From: Acanthosoma haemorrhoidale
Taxonomy: Eukaryota; Arthropoda; Insecta; Hemiptera; Acanthosomatidae
NCBI GenBank assembly: GCA_930367205.1
Contig: OV884015.1
Span: 76,275,341 to 76,339,340, forward strand
DNA length: 64,000 nt
Reading direction: 5' to 3'
The position numbers and the translations under genes are program-made. Shown in pieces: positions 11,016-23,892 of the stretch. How positions within the stretch are numbered: position 1 is the stretch's first letter; every line of letters starts with the position of its first letter. The notes under the pieces were generated by a model that had not been told where the DNA came from, did no database searches, and worked only from the letters and a program-made list of their open reading frames with translations.

Positions 11016-14000
11016 ATTATATAGATTTTTTTAAATATATTTATTCGTAAAATTAACTGTAGAGTATTACTATGCGTATGTACAGACGTAATAATTAGCT
11101 TCAGAAACAATGTCTGAGTTTCACAAAAGATTATTACTAAAGAGGAAAAATCCCTTTGAAAACGAACGCCTAATCCTAGATCTAGTATCCTCTAGATTCG
11201 TTCTTTTTTTTTTTTTTTTTTTAATAAGAATATTCTCACTCTAGTTTATAATACAATCTTCACCGTTTATGTAATAAAAATATCAATTTTATTTCTTACA
11301 GCGAACATTACTGTAAGCATACCAATAGTAAGATTATACTAAGCACAAACGGCAAAGAATAATTCGCGGAGTCCGCCTAGAGGAGAGCTATTGGACACCG
11401 ACGCCGTCTGTAGAGGCACCCCGCGGAGCTAGCTGAACCCGTGCAACAGTTGAAACTAAACCACCCTTTTTATCGTCGGATACCTCATCCAAGTTTTTAC
11501 ACCTCTACGCGCTCCTATAACCCTCTGCACTCGTACATTTACAATTTAAGTAACCAAATATACACGTTTTTAAAAATGAGTTCGATGAATGAAATTCCCT
11601 ATTAATGAATGAACAAATCCCATAAAGAATCTAATTATAATCTTAGTAACTAAATAAGCAAAATATTACAAATAAAATTAAGTCCGTTTCTACATTGAAA
11701 ATTTCATAATTTTCACATGGTATTACTATTAAATGCAATTTAAGCGCCTAATTATCTGGCATTAACTTGTCTTTGATATATTCAATTAGAATAATATCAG
11801 AAATTGTTTTTATCATATAAGGTGTAAAAATATTCGACCTACTTGCTGAGAAAGAACTTGATGAACTTAATCTCAACTTAATGAGAAAAAATCTCTATTG
11901 TATTCTGTGCAAACCTTACTTTCTTGAACTGGAGAACTGGAGAACTGGAGAAAGCCTATATATTAGTTTAATGGTATTACGATATCTTGAATTTCAGCGC
12001 ATAAAAAAGGCTGATTTCGACCGTGACTTACAGCACGAAAAACCTCCCTTTGGCATTTATATATTTGATGAAGTTTCTGAAAAGTAACACTTTTAGTTTT
12101 TTATCGTGTTTAGTATCCTTTCAGTTCATTAATTTATAAGAAGTCTAATGTAGCTATGGTGTTTTTTTGTTTGTTGGTTTTGTTTTTTTTATTTTGTTTG
12201 TTCCTTGCGTGCAACGGCAGTAATGAATGTTTTATCTAGTCCATTGCTGTCCGTGATTAGAGTTCCTTTGAAATGATTAATTTAATTCATTTTCTATGGT
12301 TCGTCCCTTTGCTGCTTTCATTCATAGCCATTTTATTCACTGTTGCTTTGCAGGGTGCACTTTTTAAAATCGCGAGAGTGCTCGCTCATTCATAATGTGA
12401 CACGTTCAGAGGAAAGTAATTAACTTTACTTTAAAGGTAGTAAAAAAAAAATAGTTCAACTATAACCTTTTGTATTTAAAATATATTATGTTTGCTTTGT
12501 TGTATATTTGAGTAAACAATTTAGAAAGCTTTATATATTTTTTTTCTTAGCCAGCTAATATATTAAGAATCCATTTTGCTAATAAGCAATGAAAAAATCG
12601 AAATACTATTTGTTCTCTCACGAACCTTAACACAGATTCAATACGAATGCCAATTTACGAATCGCGATTTTTTTTTTCGTTACTTTACAACTTTATTTTT
12701 TGATAATTTCATCAAAAATCTAGCATTGGATCTTCAAGATGCGTTTAAAAGTCATAGCACCCGACCTAGAAGGAGTAAAATCGACAAAAGGGGCGATTTT
12801 GTAATCCAAAATCTAACTGTTTTTTGGCTCTAGTGAAAACTTCCTGTTCGCAAGTTTGCATTTCTTTTTACGGCATATTCCATTGGTGAAGTGATTGCTA
12901 AATATCGTTCACCGCTTATGAATAAATTACTTTTCTTTGTTTGAAAAATTATATATAGTTTTTTTATGGCAGTTTTATCTCATATCTGCTCAAATACGAG
13001 CAGTAATGAAGGACAATTATATTTTATTCAATCATCTTCTATATATTGACCTTTAAGTGAAACCAAGTCCACTTTCTACAATACAATGTCATATTATTGT
13101 ATCACACAATATTATGGTAATGTTGCTGATGAAAGAAAAATTGGTATTTTTTGTTTATATGTGTTTTGATCATATTAGAATTCTTTAACTCTTTAAGACC
13201 TAATTTATCATGAGAGACTCCTCCGGAAAGAGTTAGAGGGTTTCCATTTACTTATAAATTCAATTTTAAAATAATTATGGAAAAAAAACATTTGTCAATG
13301 CAATTCATTCTTGCATGTTTGTACCTTAAAGTATTTTCAAGGGACAGATCAATTAGGATAAGCGCTTTAAAAGTTTTTAAAATCTAACTTGAATAATCAT
13401 AACGGATAGATCCGTTATAAGAGACGGGACCATTTTCCGTATTGATTTTTTTAATCGCCTAATTCCCGTCATCATACATCAATCAACTAACCCTTAACTA
13501 AAATATAGCGTGATCAGTTTCTGTTATCAAATATATATTATTTTAAACCTCTGATCAATTTTATCATGAATTCGCTCGTTCCTACTTATCGTGCAAATTC
13601 TTCCTTTCGGTTCAGGTTCAAATCAATATATTTTATCGCGCCACAAGTGGCATATTTTTTTAATTCATTCCCAACCAAAGAATAAATAAATACTGTTGCA
13701 TCATAAATTAAGTAAATACTATTTAGATTTCCCCACCATATAATTTATAAAGACATAGAAACAACGAGCTCTTTTGGTGTTCAGGAACTAACTTTTTTCA
13801 ATGTAATATCTGTTTCCTAAATATAACTCGATATAATTTAGAGACGACCACTCAGTCTGATATATAAAAGCAACCACATCTTTTGAGGGTTATTTTTTGC
13901 TTAACGTTCCGTCTTCCAGAGTCCGTAAACAAGTAAATAGCAGATTGTTAAGTAGATTCCTTAGTACAGTGTTTGCTAACTTTTAAAATATTTTGGTTAT

Positions 14001-14800
14001 TGGCAGAATGTCATAATATATTATATTTTATAGCCTCAAAAAAACTCCAGATGTACAATCCTTTACTCGAATAGGTTCTATGCGGTTATAAATAAAATTC
14101 TAGAGAGTGCCATAATTATAAATGGGACCTTATTTTTTCTAAAAAAAAATATCTAAGAGAAAAGAAAGTTTTAGTCCGGTAGTAGAAAGTGTGTACCAAT
14201 ACATGAAGGAGAAATATCCTCGTGGAGAGGAGTGGTAAAGTAGCTGGAGTTGAAGATTTAAATGGACTGGGTAAGGATCCACGATCCTGCTAACATTAGA
14301 AAGAAACAATATTTCGGTTATCGTTAGTTTTTTTACTCTGCTGAAATGTAATAAATGATTTCATCTCTACTACCTAATAAACCTTAAGGTAGTGCTTTTA
14401 TAGCCTATTAACAAAGGATATCTATCTGGGGAGATGATTTAGGGTTATGGGTAATGAAGTTTTATATTTCATGAGTTAAAAAATCCATTGGCTGAGCAAT
14501 TGATGTAATGAAATTTATTACCAAGAACGTTAAGCTATATTAATAGGTACAAGGAACGGTGTACTAGCATTTTTTAATACATTACAATAAAAATTATTTA
14601 CTGTTTTTTTTTTTAATGACATCTTTCAAAATTGATAATCGTAGTTACTCTCCCTTAAATTTCACACAATGTGAAAAATCTCTTTTCTACATTTTCCAGA
14701 CAGATTGGGCTGAAATTATCTACATTGTTTCTTCTGAGGATCAATCATCCATTCTTGGCTGCATTTGTCTGCATCAATCGTCCTAAGAAATACTCATGTA
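11016..14800. other. Gene-free AT-rich stretch
   Basis: Mostly AT-rich. It holds a 19-base T-run at 11204-11222, a GC-richer patch at 11360-11480 with no readable protein, and a perfect 9-bp inverted repeat ATAACGGAT / ATCCGTTAT at 13399-13418. No gene recognised; the 85-codon plus frame at 12576-12833 lacks any motif. Confidence 0.45.
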
Positions 14801-14868
14801 ATTGTTCTCATGTGACAAGATGTCGACGTCTGGTCGCAGACGTAAGCTCCACCTAGATAGTGTTCTTT

Positions 14869-15490
14869 CTACACGGGAACCGTATTAAAGATTTCCAACG
14901 CGCATGTCACAAGACAAGCCCTTGATGGCAAACCTGGGTAGCTACCAATGAAGTCGTACAAGTTGCTAGGAGCTTCCAGCGTCTGTAGCCGCTTCAATAT
15001 GCCGAGCCACCACACACTGTCGAAATCAGTGTAGACGTTAACATTTATAATGGTAGTGCACTTGGAACCTACTTCTTACTTTGAATGAGCTGAACGTGCT
15101 TAGGGTGTCGGCCTTTTCCCAAAACGGCAAGAGAGTAGAGCATCAGTCAATCCAAGACTTACTTCCTGAAGACATAAAGAGAATCGATTTGCTGTCTTTG
15201 AAATCATCTTAAAATATGCAATCTTCCACAATTGTCATGCCAGGGGGCATATCCTTAATCCAAACTTTTATTATAAATGCATACATAGATGGTTGTTACT
15301 GCATCCACCTGGTCGAGCTGAGCAGCATTTTCAGACCCCTGTTTTTCTACAGTCACGCTTGAATACCAGATATCCCTTGCTGGGAATTGACCGGAGCCTG
15401 GAGGAGTTGTACTCTTGTATCCTTCTTAGAGTCGTTTTCTGCATTGTCTTTGAGATATGTCGCTACTCCACTTTAACCAAAGTTCCGTCC
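14869..15490 (-). pseudogene. Decayed non-LTR reverse transcriptase (R1/I-like) fragment
   Basis: On the minus strand, 15084-14869 reads as 71 codons with the motif series INVNVYTDFDSVWW, ILKRL and NLYDFIGSY. This resembles the first catalytic block of non-LTR reverse transcriptases (D-x-x-x-AFD-x-VWW ... IL-x-x-L ... P-x-NLY-x-x-I-x-SY). One or two residues usually found before the FD pair appear to be missing. The frame closes at a TAG at 14869-14871 before the later RT blocks, and the upstream minus strand (to about 15490) is broken by stops. The upstream 400 bases have coding-like composition but no motif I can name, so their inclusion is tentative. It cannot be functional. Clade is uncertain. 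Confidence 0.55.
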
Positions 15491-15499
15491 TAAGTTGGC

Positions 15500-16285
15500 C
15501 TCTTTTAATTATTACACTGTGAAATAATATCACTTGGGCGATCGCAAACAAATTAGATATGGGCTATGAGGCGTGGAAACACGATTATACTGTAGTACTT
15601 ATTTTATCCTCAATGAGGATATTTGATTGTTGTCGAACGATTTAATTAAGTATTGAAACCTTAAGAAATAAAACTCTCTTCTGCTCTCATTTTAAAAATA
15701 TAATCCAGGTGTTGATGACCAGAAGAATTCTCACGTCTTAGTTCTAAAATCCAATCAACCTCATCACAATATGGTGAGGTTTCATAAAAATAGAACATCT
15801 TTTTTTTTATTACACATCTATTCAATTTGAACAAGGAGTAATCCTGTCATTGAAATTTGATTTTAGGTTGTCTTATTAAAGACAACTGTAGAAATTTGAA
15901 ATGATTTGAGGTTGTATTTCTCACCTTGAAGTTTCCACGTTTTCTGAAACTGTGTTTCTCAAGAGGTCCTTTTCATTTACTTAAAAGCTCAGCTGTCAAA
16001 CGATGCTTGTCTGTTTGAGTGTAAATTTTAATGCCCAAATGAACAATTATCATAAATAACAAACAGATATAATTACTAGAATCTTGTTATAAAATACTTA
16101 ACAAAAAAGCACATTTTGGTTAGTCGGATTCAAAAATGAGGTGAGATTTAAATATATTTGTATTATACACCTAATATACATATACGTATGTGTGTGTGTA
16201 GCTGATGATAATCCGCACGAATTGTGCCACATACTATACATAAAAATTATATTAAGAAATAATTAGCATTCCTTTTACCGATTTT
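15500..16285. other. Gene-free AT-rich stretch
   Basis: AT-rich with a short TG repeat near 16188-16199. No gene recognised. Confidence 0.5.
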
Positions 16286-16519
16286 TTAGATTTCCTGTAA
16301 GTCCGATTTGTATTCGTTCAAATACGTCTTCCAGTACCACGTTGAATCCCCAATTCCCATTCTGTGTTCGGAAAAAAAGCTTATCATATTATCCTTCGGG
16401 AAAGAAATATGGCCGGTTTCAAGACTAATCTCTTTTGGGAGGTAAGCGCCAAGTAACCCATCCGTGTGATCACATTTTTTTAGGAATGTACCGTTCCTAT
16501 GTCGAACAATTCTTCTCAT
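16286..16519 (-). CDS. Protein-like open frame of unknown function (77 codons)
   Basis: The frame starts at an ATG at 16519 and ends at a TAA at 16286; it stays open for 8 codons upstream of the ATG. Unlike most short frames here, its residue mix resembles a real soluble protein, with charged and aromatic residues spread evenly (for example KDNMISFFSEHRMG and STWYWKTYLNEYKSDL) and no low-complexity run. No signal peptide, membrane segment or known domain is visible. It may be an exon, a small gene or a fragment of an unrecognised transposon. The next features are family E repeats about 70 bases beyond its start, so a transposon origin is possible. Function unknown. Confidence 0.35.
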   Translation of the reverse strand: MRRIVRHRNGTFLKKCDHTDGLLGAYLPKEISLETGHISFPKDNMISFFSEHRMGIGDSTWYWKTYLNEYKSDLQEI

Positions 16520-16591
16520 ACATTTTTTATTTTCTATTTTGAATCATTGATGTGAAAGAGCCCAGGAGCTTTTTGAGTCCTCTGTTTTTTC

Positions 16592-16790
16592 TGCCACTTC
16601 TCCCTCCAGCCTTTGTGTCATAAGAATAAGAGAACTCTACCTGGCCTGGGGACCTGGTGTGCCGCCTCTCGGCTGAGTTTAGGCTGGGCCCCTATGCTCG
16701 GTTAAGAGGTCGTAGACTCTGCTAGACTACTTAAACCAAGACCACATGGGACCGATGACTATTTGGTTTAGCGCCTCCTCCTCCTCACAT
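16592..16790 (+). repeat. Family E repeat, copy E1
   Basis: About 190 bases that align with 17877-18068 in the same orientation. Shared landmarks in order are TGTGTCATAAGAATAA, GAACTCTACC, GACCTGGTGTGCCGCC, TCGGTTAAG, GTCGTAGA and TTGGTTTAGCGCCTC. Both strands carry stops and no protein motif, so it is probably a short interspersed element or an untranslated part of a larger one. No target-site duplication or A-tail is obvious. Confidence 0.8.
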
Positions 16791-17876
16791 ATTGGGATTG
16801 TTTACTAGCTGGTTTATAAATCCTCCTTTACATTTCCACAGGTCCTACAATGACACTGTACTGTTACTCTCCCATTAGTTAAATTTTGCATAAACCAAGA
16901 CAATGACAATATGATAACCAACAAATGTAGCGTCTTTCTATATTCCTTCCAGCGAGACAAACTCCGGGGTCAGCAAACTTCCTCGGACATATCCATTAAT
17001 CTTCCTAATCTTTGAAATCTAAAAAATCTCTTAGATCCGGAATTCGTTTCGTCCAATTACCCAGCCTTAACTGAAACAAATACTTTAATCGTGACTAATG
17101 ATCTCTTTCTTGGCTATTTAATTCTGATGCGAAGCTTTGATTAGGCCTGTAGCAGCCCGTCAATTAGGAAACCGGGTCAACTATCGAAGCAAACAAACTT
17201 TTCTCTAGCAGTTGCATCCTAGCTAAAAAGGAATGAAATCACATTCGGTGTTAACTTTTTTCATTTGTTTCCTTCTATATTCTAAATCACAAGTGCGCTT
17301 TCTCAATGCATTAAGCTATTATAAGAGTGCCTTGAATTGGGAAGCTGGTTGTATCAGTAGAAAATAAATTTCCGGTTGGCCAGAAATTATTGTATAACAA
17401 AAGAGGCTTTTGTTACTTGACCGTTGTAAAATAGTTTTGACTTAAAACTGATACCTTTCCCGAGCAAGACTGTTACATTTTATACTTCAAATGTCCCCGA
17501 AATGATTCTTACTTGTACTAATTAAACCTGGAGGGGTAGTATCGGCTTATCAACACGTTACACGAATGGGTCAAATGCTTAAATAATAGATAGGTTTATT
17601 TGTCTCAAAGCCTCGCTGTATAATATGAGTCTAATACCTATGTTTTACTTTAAATACAAAAGCGGTTAATACGTCGTTCTTTATTAAGTACATTGTAATA
17701 CAATCAGCCACGCATTACTATCTATTCATTGAAGATTGTTTTACATTTCAATAAAATTCTAAGTAAGAGATTCTAAAACCAAATAATAATATATCTTGAG
17801 AAACTAAACTCAACTTACTGGTGCATTTTTATTGTTAGTGGTACAGGTTATTGTAAGGTATATACATGCTTTTTAT
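16791..17876. other. Gene-free spacer between the family E copies
   Basis: AT-rich, no open frame or repeat recognised. Confidence 0.5.
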
Positions 17877-18068
17877 CCACATCTTCCGCCTAGCTATTGT
17901 GTCATAAGAATAATAGAACTCTACCAGGCCTGTAGACCTGGTGTGCCGCCGGCTTCTGGCGAGGCCCCCATGTTCGGTTAAGCAGTCGTAGAGTCTACTA
18001 GCCTACGTATACCAACACCGTGTGGCACTGATGACCACTTGGTTTAGCGCCTCACCCTTCTCAACATC
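17877..18068 (+). repeat. Family E repeat, copy E2
   Basis: Second copy of the repeat seen at 16592-16790, in direct orientation and about 1.3 kb downstream. It differs from E1 by scattered substitutions and small gaps, mainly in the middle GC-rich part. Flanking sequences of the two copies do not match, which fits two independent insertions better than a tandem duplication. Confidence 0.8.
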
Positions 18069-21000
18069 CATCCATCTGAACCGAACTTAAATATAACACA
18101 ACGTAAGATTCCACTATTTCTTAATAATTGTAGAAAAAAAGTAAATGAGATTGGTACGAGATTTTTGACGCTAGATTCTGCTGCGTAAAACGCTGAAGTA
18201 TTTCCTGTTTTTGCTCATTTGTTCACAGGATGAAAAATATACCAACACCCAAAATTTGAAGTTGTTTTTATTTACTATTTTTAAATTTTGATGTTTTTAC
18301 TTCGTTCCACTGTTTTAATGTAAACTGCATTCAAATAGGGGCGGCAGAAATCAAAGGTAAAAGCGATGTTAAAAAAAATTGAATTAGTGCATCATACATT
18401 CATTTTTACATAATTTATTCTTGGAATATCACTTATACTACCGACTTCTATCGAGAGCCCCCGAGAGATATGCAGTACTATCGGAAACCAATATTCAAAT
18501 GACCATTTGCTTTTTCATTTTCAGTCCATTTTCCCCATTTCTGTTATTTAAAAATTTAACCATGAATGAAAATATATAGACACTTTTTGGTAGGGCAAAA
18601 AACCGAAAACATCTTCAGCTTTTAAATGTGGGTAGAAGATTTTGGCTTTGAGTGAACATAAATTATACACATAGTTTATACTAATATGCTCATACGGTTT
18701 TTACAATTATAATGTTTTCAAGGCTTAGTGACCTTTCCTAAATATTTTTATAGTATCTATTTTTTTTAATGAATAATCATGGTAAAACTATAGCTTGAAA
18801 AAGAAAGCACCGAGGGAATTATTGTTGAACAAGTAAGAGAATAGAGGAAACAAGACGGTTCTGTTACTGGCGGGCTTATGGAGAAGGAACAGCTCGAAAG
18901 CATGTAATTTATCGTTATGCTTCCAGCCCACTCCCATGTTTCCTGCAATTACAGCCTGTTGTTTTTAAATGTCTTTGTTGTCAGTACTAGATGACTTTAA
19001 TGGTCTGAAGAAATCTTGAATTTATAGAGTGAGTTTCTCTGCTTTTTCATCCCCAAGAAGAGTTATTCCACCCCGTAACTATCCCTACATTCAGATTTAT
19101 TTGATTATGTTTTCTTCTATAGCTTTTTACTATCTATTTTTCTTAATGGGGTATTTAATGTGGATCTTTCGTCACCTGGAGTACTGTTTCTTTGAACAAT
19201 TCGCTGTAGGATATATTCCACCGTGAGTCCGTTTAAATACTTTTTCATGTTAAATGTTAAATGTTTCAGTAGTTACTTGTTAAACGGAAAAAATATTAGG
19301 GAGTACATTAGGGGCTTCAAATGCCAATGCACTAAGCTGGTATATAAGCTAATTGTAACAACTTCCTTGTTGACTCTAGCCCGGTCCTTCCTGAGTTTCC
19401 TGTTCTCTCTACTTTTCTTACCACTCAGATGTACGAGGCTTATCGTTCGACATGGGATAGCTGAGAAATCAAGGACACCCAAATTCAAATTCTGGCCTTG
19501 TATGTCTTCTTTTGTTCAGATAAAGTTTCATTGTGAATACGATTACACGTATATACTACATTAAGATCATTTTACAACTTTTACTCAAAGTTATTTTTGG
19601 CGGCTTTTAATGAAACGTTTCTAGGCGATATGAAGTCAAAAAATGTCATTACTATACTGAGAGGCCTTTTTTCGTATGCCCCAGAATAAAATTTAAATGT
19701 TCAAAATCAGCCATTTAATTTTTTTTTTTTGTCCATTTTGCTCGACAAAAATTCGGTCGGATCACATTAAGCATAGTTTCAAACTCAGAAACTTAAAGAA
19801 CGTATATCGACGAAACCAAAAAGTTTATTTATTTTTATCAATAATAAAACGCTCAATTTTAGATACTTCAATCATTTTTTTCAGTGATCAAAAAAATCTT
19901 GGATTCTAATTCATAGAGGCCCGGCTGAAAACTTTCAATCTATAAAAAAGTACTGATTTATAATCCTACCCTTGCTGCCACGCTAAATAAGACTGATCAA
20001 TAAAAGTAACTATAAAATCAAATACAACTAATAAAATAAAATTAGAAGAGGTTTTTTATAAAAGTTGTAAAAATATAAAGTAACAAAGGAACCGAAATGA
20101 CATGGCAGGAAGTGTGCGTCGGAAGCATGCATTAAGGTAGCTTTCAGTTCATTTATAGCGGAACTGTTGTTGGGGTGGCGGGACTACCTGACAGTCCACC
20201 AGATTAATGACTTTGAAAGATTTCGGTTATCTCTTCGGGCGCTTTATTTACTAACGCACTTATTTTTCATTTATTTTATAATGGCTCTTTGTATGAGTAA
20301 TGCAATCGATGAACAATTTATAATTTTCATTCATTAATTTAGGCACGCGTGGGGAGTTCCCAATCATAAAGTCATACATGATTGTAATTGTTTACTTTAG
20401 TCCGTTTTTGTTGACGTCCAAACAATAGTTTTCCGAGTATTTCCGTTTTGCTATCTACTTTCTTTTTTTTTCCCAAGCTACCTTAACACGTTCCAATTCA
20501 CTCGTTTCGGGAACGATACTCACCAAGTATTTAAACTTTTGAAAAAACATCACAGGACCTTTCTGATTTACATCTTTACTTGTTCCGATCATTTATTGGT
20601 GATATTTAATACATTTCACATGAAACATCATTTTATACTAAATTAACCAAATGTATTTAAAATGACTTAAGAATGAGCGGGCGAACGTTAGTTTTCATTA
20701 GTATGCGAGAACGTTTGACTAGCCCTGGTTTTACGTTAAAAAATGTGGTACGAGAAATTCCCTTGTTTATGCTATAGTAATTGACACCATCTTTATCCTC
20801 TACTAAATTGTTCTGCGAGTTTTTTCTGTGCTATTCATTACTTTCTTTATGAGTGGAATTACGTGCCGTTTTGAAAGCCTGGTTGTACTCCCCTCTCTGG
20901 TATACCACAATTTATTTTAGACTAATACAGTATAGATACCTGAAAAGTTTGGTGTAGTCGCCGAAAGCGCTTGTATCAATATAAAATAATTTGTGAGTAG

Positions 21001-22070
21001 ACCAGCGTTAATTTATTTAAACGTATCTGTTTATGAATAATTGTATCATGAAAATAACGAATGCATCTTTAACTGAGCATCGTTAAAATTAGAACATGTT
21101 TTATAATTCTGTGGACTGCTATCCAACGTCCGTTGTACTTGGCAAGTTTTGTGCTTGACAATAAATTAAATTATTAATAAGTGTGGACGAATAGTCTGTT
21201 TTATTGTAGATATTTTTCACTTATATTTCACAAAACCTTGATTTACGGTAATTACCTTAAGTTAAAATACAAGGCCAAAAAGTTTATAGAATAAAATCTA
21301 ACGTCTTAAATGTCCGCCTTATTTCTCTGATTTATAATATGTCTTTACAGCTTTTAACTCGGGAGCTAAATACTATTAATAATTCAATGGTTCCATGCTT
21401 AAAGGCGAATTAAACTAAACAAATGAAATACAATATATTGAAAAAAATAATGGTTCTAAAAGATAGAAATTGAATCAAGTAATAGCTGAGTTAAGCATAA
21501 ACTAGCTGTTTCTTTAAAATTATAGGCGGCTCATTATAATTCGAACTCTTGTGATGGTCACTTTTACGAAAAACAATCTTGTGTACTCGGTAATACGAAG
21601 CCGTTTTCGTAAAAACAAGCGGAGGGAAGGAATGATATAATTCGAAGCATAGCCCTTTCTCCTGTTCATAATTTTGAATTCTCCTCGTAATGTTCGGAAG
21701 TAAATTTCCGCAAACATTTTACGCATGTTCTACTAATAATAATCCCTTATTACAATTTTATATAATGAAAAACACAAACTATGGGTAGTCGATTGTTTTT
21801 GTTTTTTTTTTCATTTTGGTGATTCGAGCTTCTTGATAAATGAAACACTCAATATTTTGATTTTTTGCTGTGTTCTTTTGGGTTTTGAATAATTACGAAA
21901 CGGAAGTATTTCAAATTATTCAGTTTATATGCCGTAACTTGTCCCCTTGTATTAAATATGAAAAAATAACTGTAATTTTTTTGTTAATTGACAAGGCCAC
22001 TTATTTTGTATTCTAATGGATTATATGATTTCAGATGCATTGTATATATAAGTTTAATGTTGTCTGATGC
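18069..22070. other. Gene-free AT-rich stretch
   Basis: Four kilobases with no supported gene. The longest frame (19223-19564, plus, 113 codons) is rich in Phe, Leu, Ser and Lys as expected from AT-rich chance frames, and an antisense frame is open over the same bases. A GC-richer patch at 20100-20240 has no readable protein. Confidence 0.45.
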
Positions 22071-22074
22071 TCAA

Positions 22075-22275
22075 GTAAAGGTTGCTAAGGAGGTGAGGTA
22101 TCCGTGATTCGGGGGTAATTGATGAGCCAGTGTGATTTCGGCAGAGCTGGGGCATTGGAAAGACAGGCTAGGAGATAAATGGTCCAATAATCTTGGTCGC
22201 AATAAATGCTGCCACAGAGTGGTGTAATATTGGTCCGACCCGCCCGCTCTTTGATCATTCCATTTCCTATCTTTC
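22075..22275. other. GC-richer single-copy islet
   Basis: About 200 bases of balanced composition in AT-rich flanks. A 68-codon minus frame (22277-22071) covers it, but the protein has no motif I recognise. No second copy in the window. Candidate regulatory element or exon. Confidence 0.25.
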
Positions 22276-23647
22276 ATTCTGTTGACATTTGATTACCTTC
22301 TCCTTATTATATATAAAGCTGTCTTTACTTAAGAAGGTCTCGGTAAATGTTTATTTTAAACAAGAAGATCTTCTTAATAAATTGTTTTATAAACAATCAA
22401 GAAGTGTATTTTGTGATGTCATATCAAGAAGTTTTTGTTCTGTAATTTCTCTGTCTATCTGTAATATTTGGTTTATTTTATATTTTAAGATATCTTAACT
22501 TCTATAACATATAGATAACTGTTCAGTGGCTATGATATAATTTTACAAAGAATTTTCCATATTTGTTCAGAGAAAAATTTTAGGTATTTTGTATTTATTT
22601 TTTATTAGCGTGATTAAAGGAATAAATATCAAAATCTTGTCGAACCAGCATTGCTAGTGTTTGGTATAAACAATTTGTTTTTATATATTTCGTTTGAACT
22701 GATTTATAATTTATTATCGAAACATATGGTATTTTTTTTTAAACAATTGTGCCTGTAAACACGAAAATCTACTTTCTTGTACTGACGTCAAAATTTGCAT
22801 ATTGAAACAAACAGAAAACCTAAAAAGCAAGTACCGTGTTTTTTTTTTATATATAAATTTATATAGGATTATATAGAAATCCGATATTCCGAAATAGTAG
22901 CAACGATATGTTACCATATCGTTATTTATAAAGAAAATACCTCCATATAGTAAGATATTCTACCTTTCCGTCCCAATTGTACATAAAAAATGAATAAATG
23001 GAGTGTAATAACCTTAAACAGTATTCCCAAGTTAAGACTCTTTACAATTATATGATTAGTGCCCCATTGGGAAAGGAATAAAATTAATTTATACTATTAA
23101 AAAATAAATCTTCCATCTCTCCATAATATGGTGCCAAGTAGCGATAACCAAAGGGTACGGAAAGAACATTATAAAATGGATCGAACGAAAAATTTAGACT
23201 GACGAAAAAGGATAAAAATAAAAATAATTTGGATTTAAAAAATTTAATGTTAAAAAAAATGGACCATTTCCGACTTGATTCGTTGCTAATGTTAATATTT
23301 TGAATATGTTTAATTTATTGATTGTTATCGTTGTTGCTATTACTGATAGATTTTGTTGGCCTTCATAGATTTTGTTTGTCGGCACAGTCAAGGTTTTCAT
23401 CATGGGTCTTTTCAGCTTAAAGCAGTCGAAAACGTTATTGGTGGATAAATAGTATTTCCTAGAGAGACGGAAGTTTTATTATTTAACTTTGAAATTCATT
23501 TATACTTAACTTTCAAAACTTCAAATAAAGTATTTTGTTTTCCTCTCACATGAAACAATCAGATTAATGCGTGAACTGTTTGAACACATATTAGCATAAT
23601 GAACTTATAAAAGGTTTAATTGAGCTCTTTTATTTTTATTTTAGTTT
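22276..23647. other. Gene-free AT-rich stretch
   Basis: No gene or repeat recognised. A single CRE-type octamer TGACGTCA is present near 22783. Confidence 0.45.
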
Positions 23648-23892
23648 GTTTTATGAATGAAGTTCACCGCTCAGCTATAGTCGTGAAAATGGGACAATTT
23701 ACGACATATAAACTGAATAAATATATTTTTATTGAAATACTTCCGATTTTCAATCATTCAAAACACAGAAAAAAAACTATGGGTACATAGTTTGTACTTT
23801 TCATTATATAAAATTACAATAGGGATTATTATGTATTATTATTAGTAGAAGTTTTATGAATGAAGATCATTGCTCAGCCATAGTCGTGAAAA
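23648..23892 (+). repeat. Pair of 42-base direct repeats
   Basis: Bases 23648-23689 and 23851-23892 match at all but about four positions; both begin GTTTTATGAATGAAG and end ATAGTCGTGAAAA. They lie about 200 bases apart. The intervening and flanking sequences do not match, so this may be the core of a larger decayed repeat rather than a fresh tandem copy. Confidence 0.7.

Noticed and set aside
19223..19564. 113-codon plus-strand frame
   Set aside because: Composition is what AT-rich chance frames give, the antisense strand is also open, and there is no motif.
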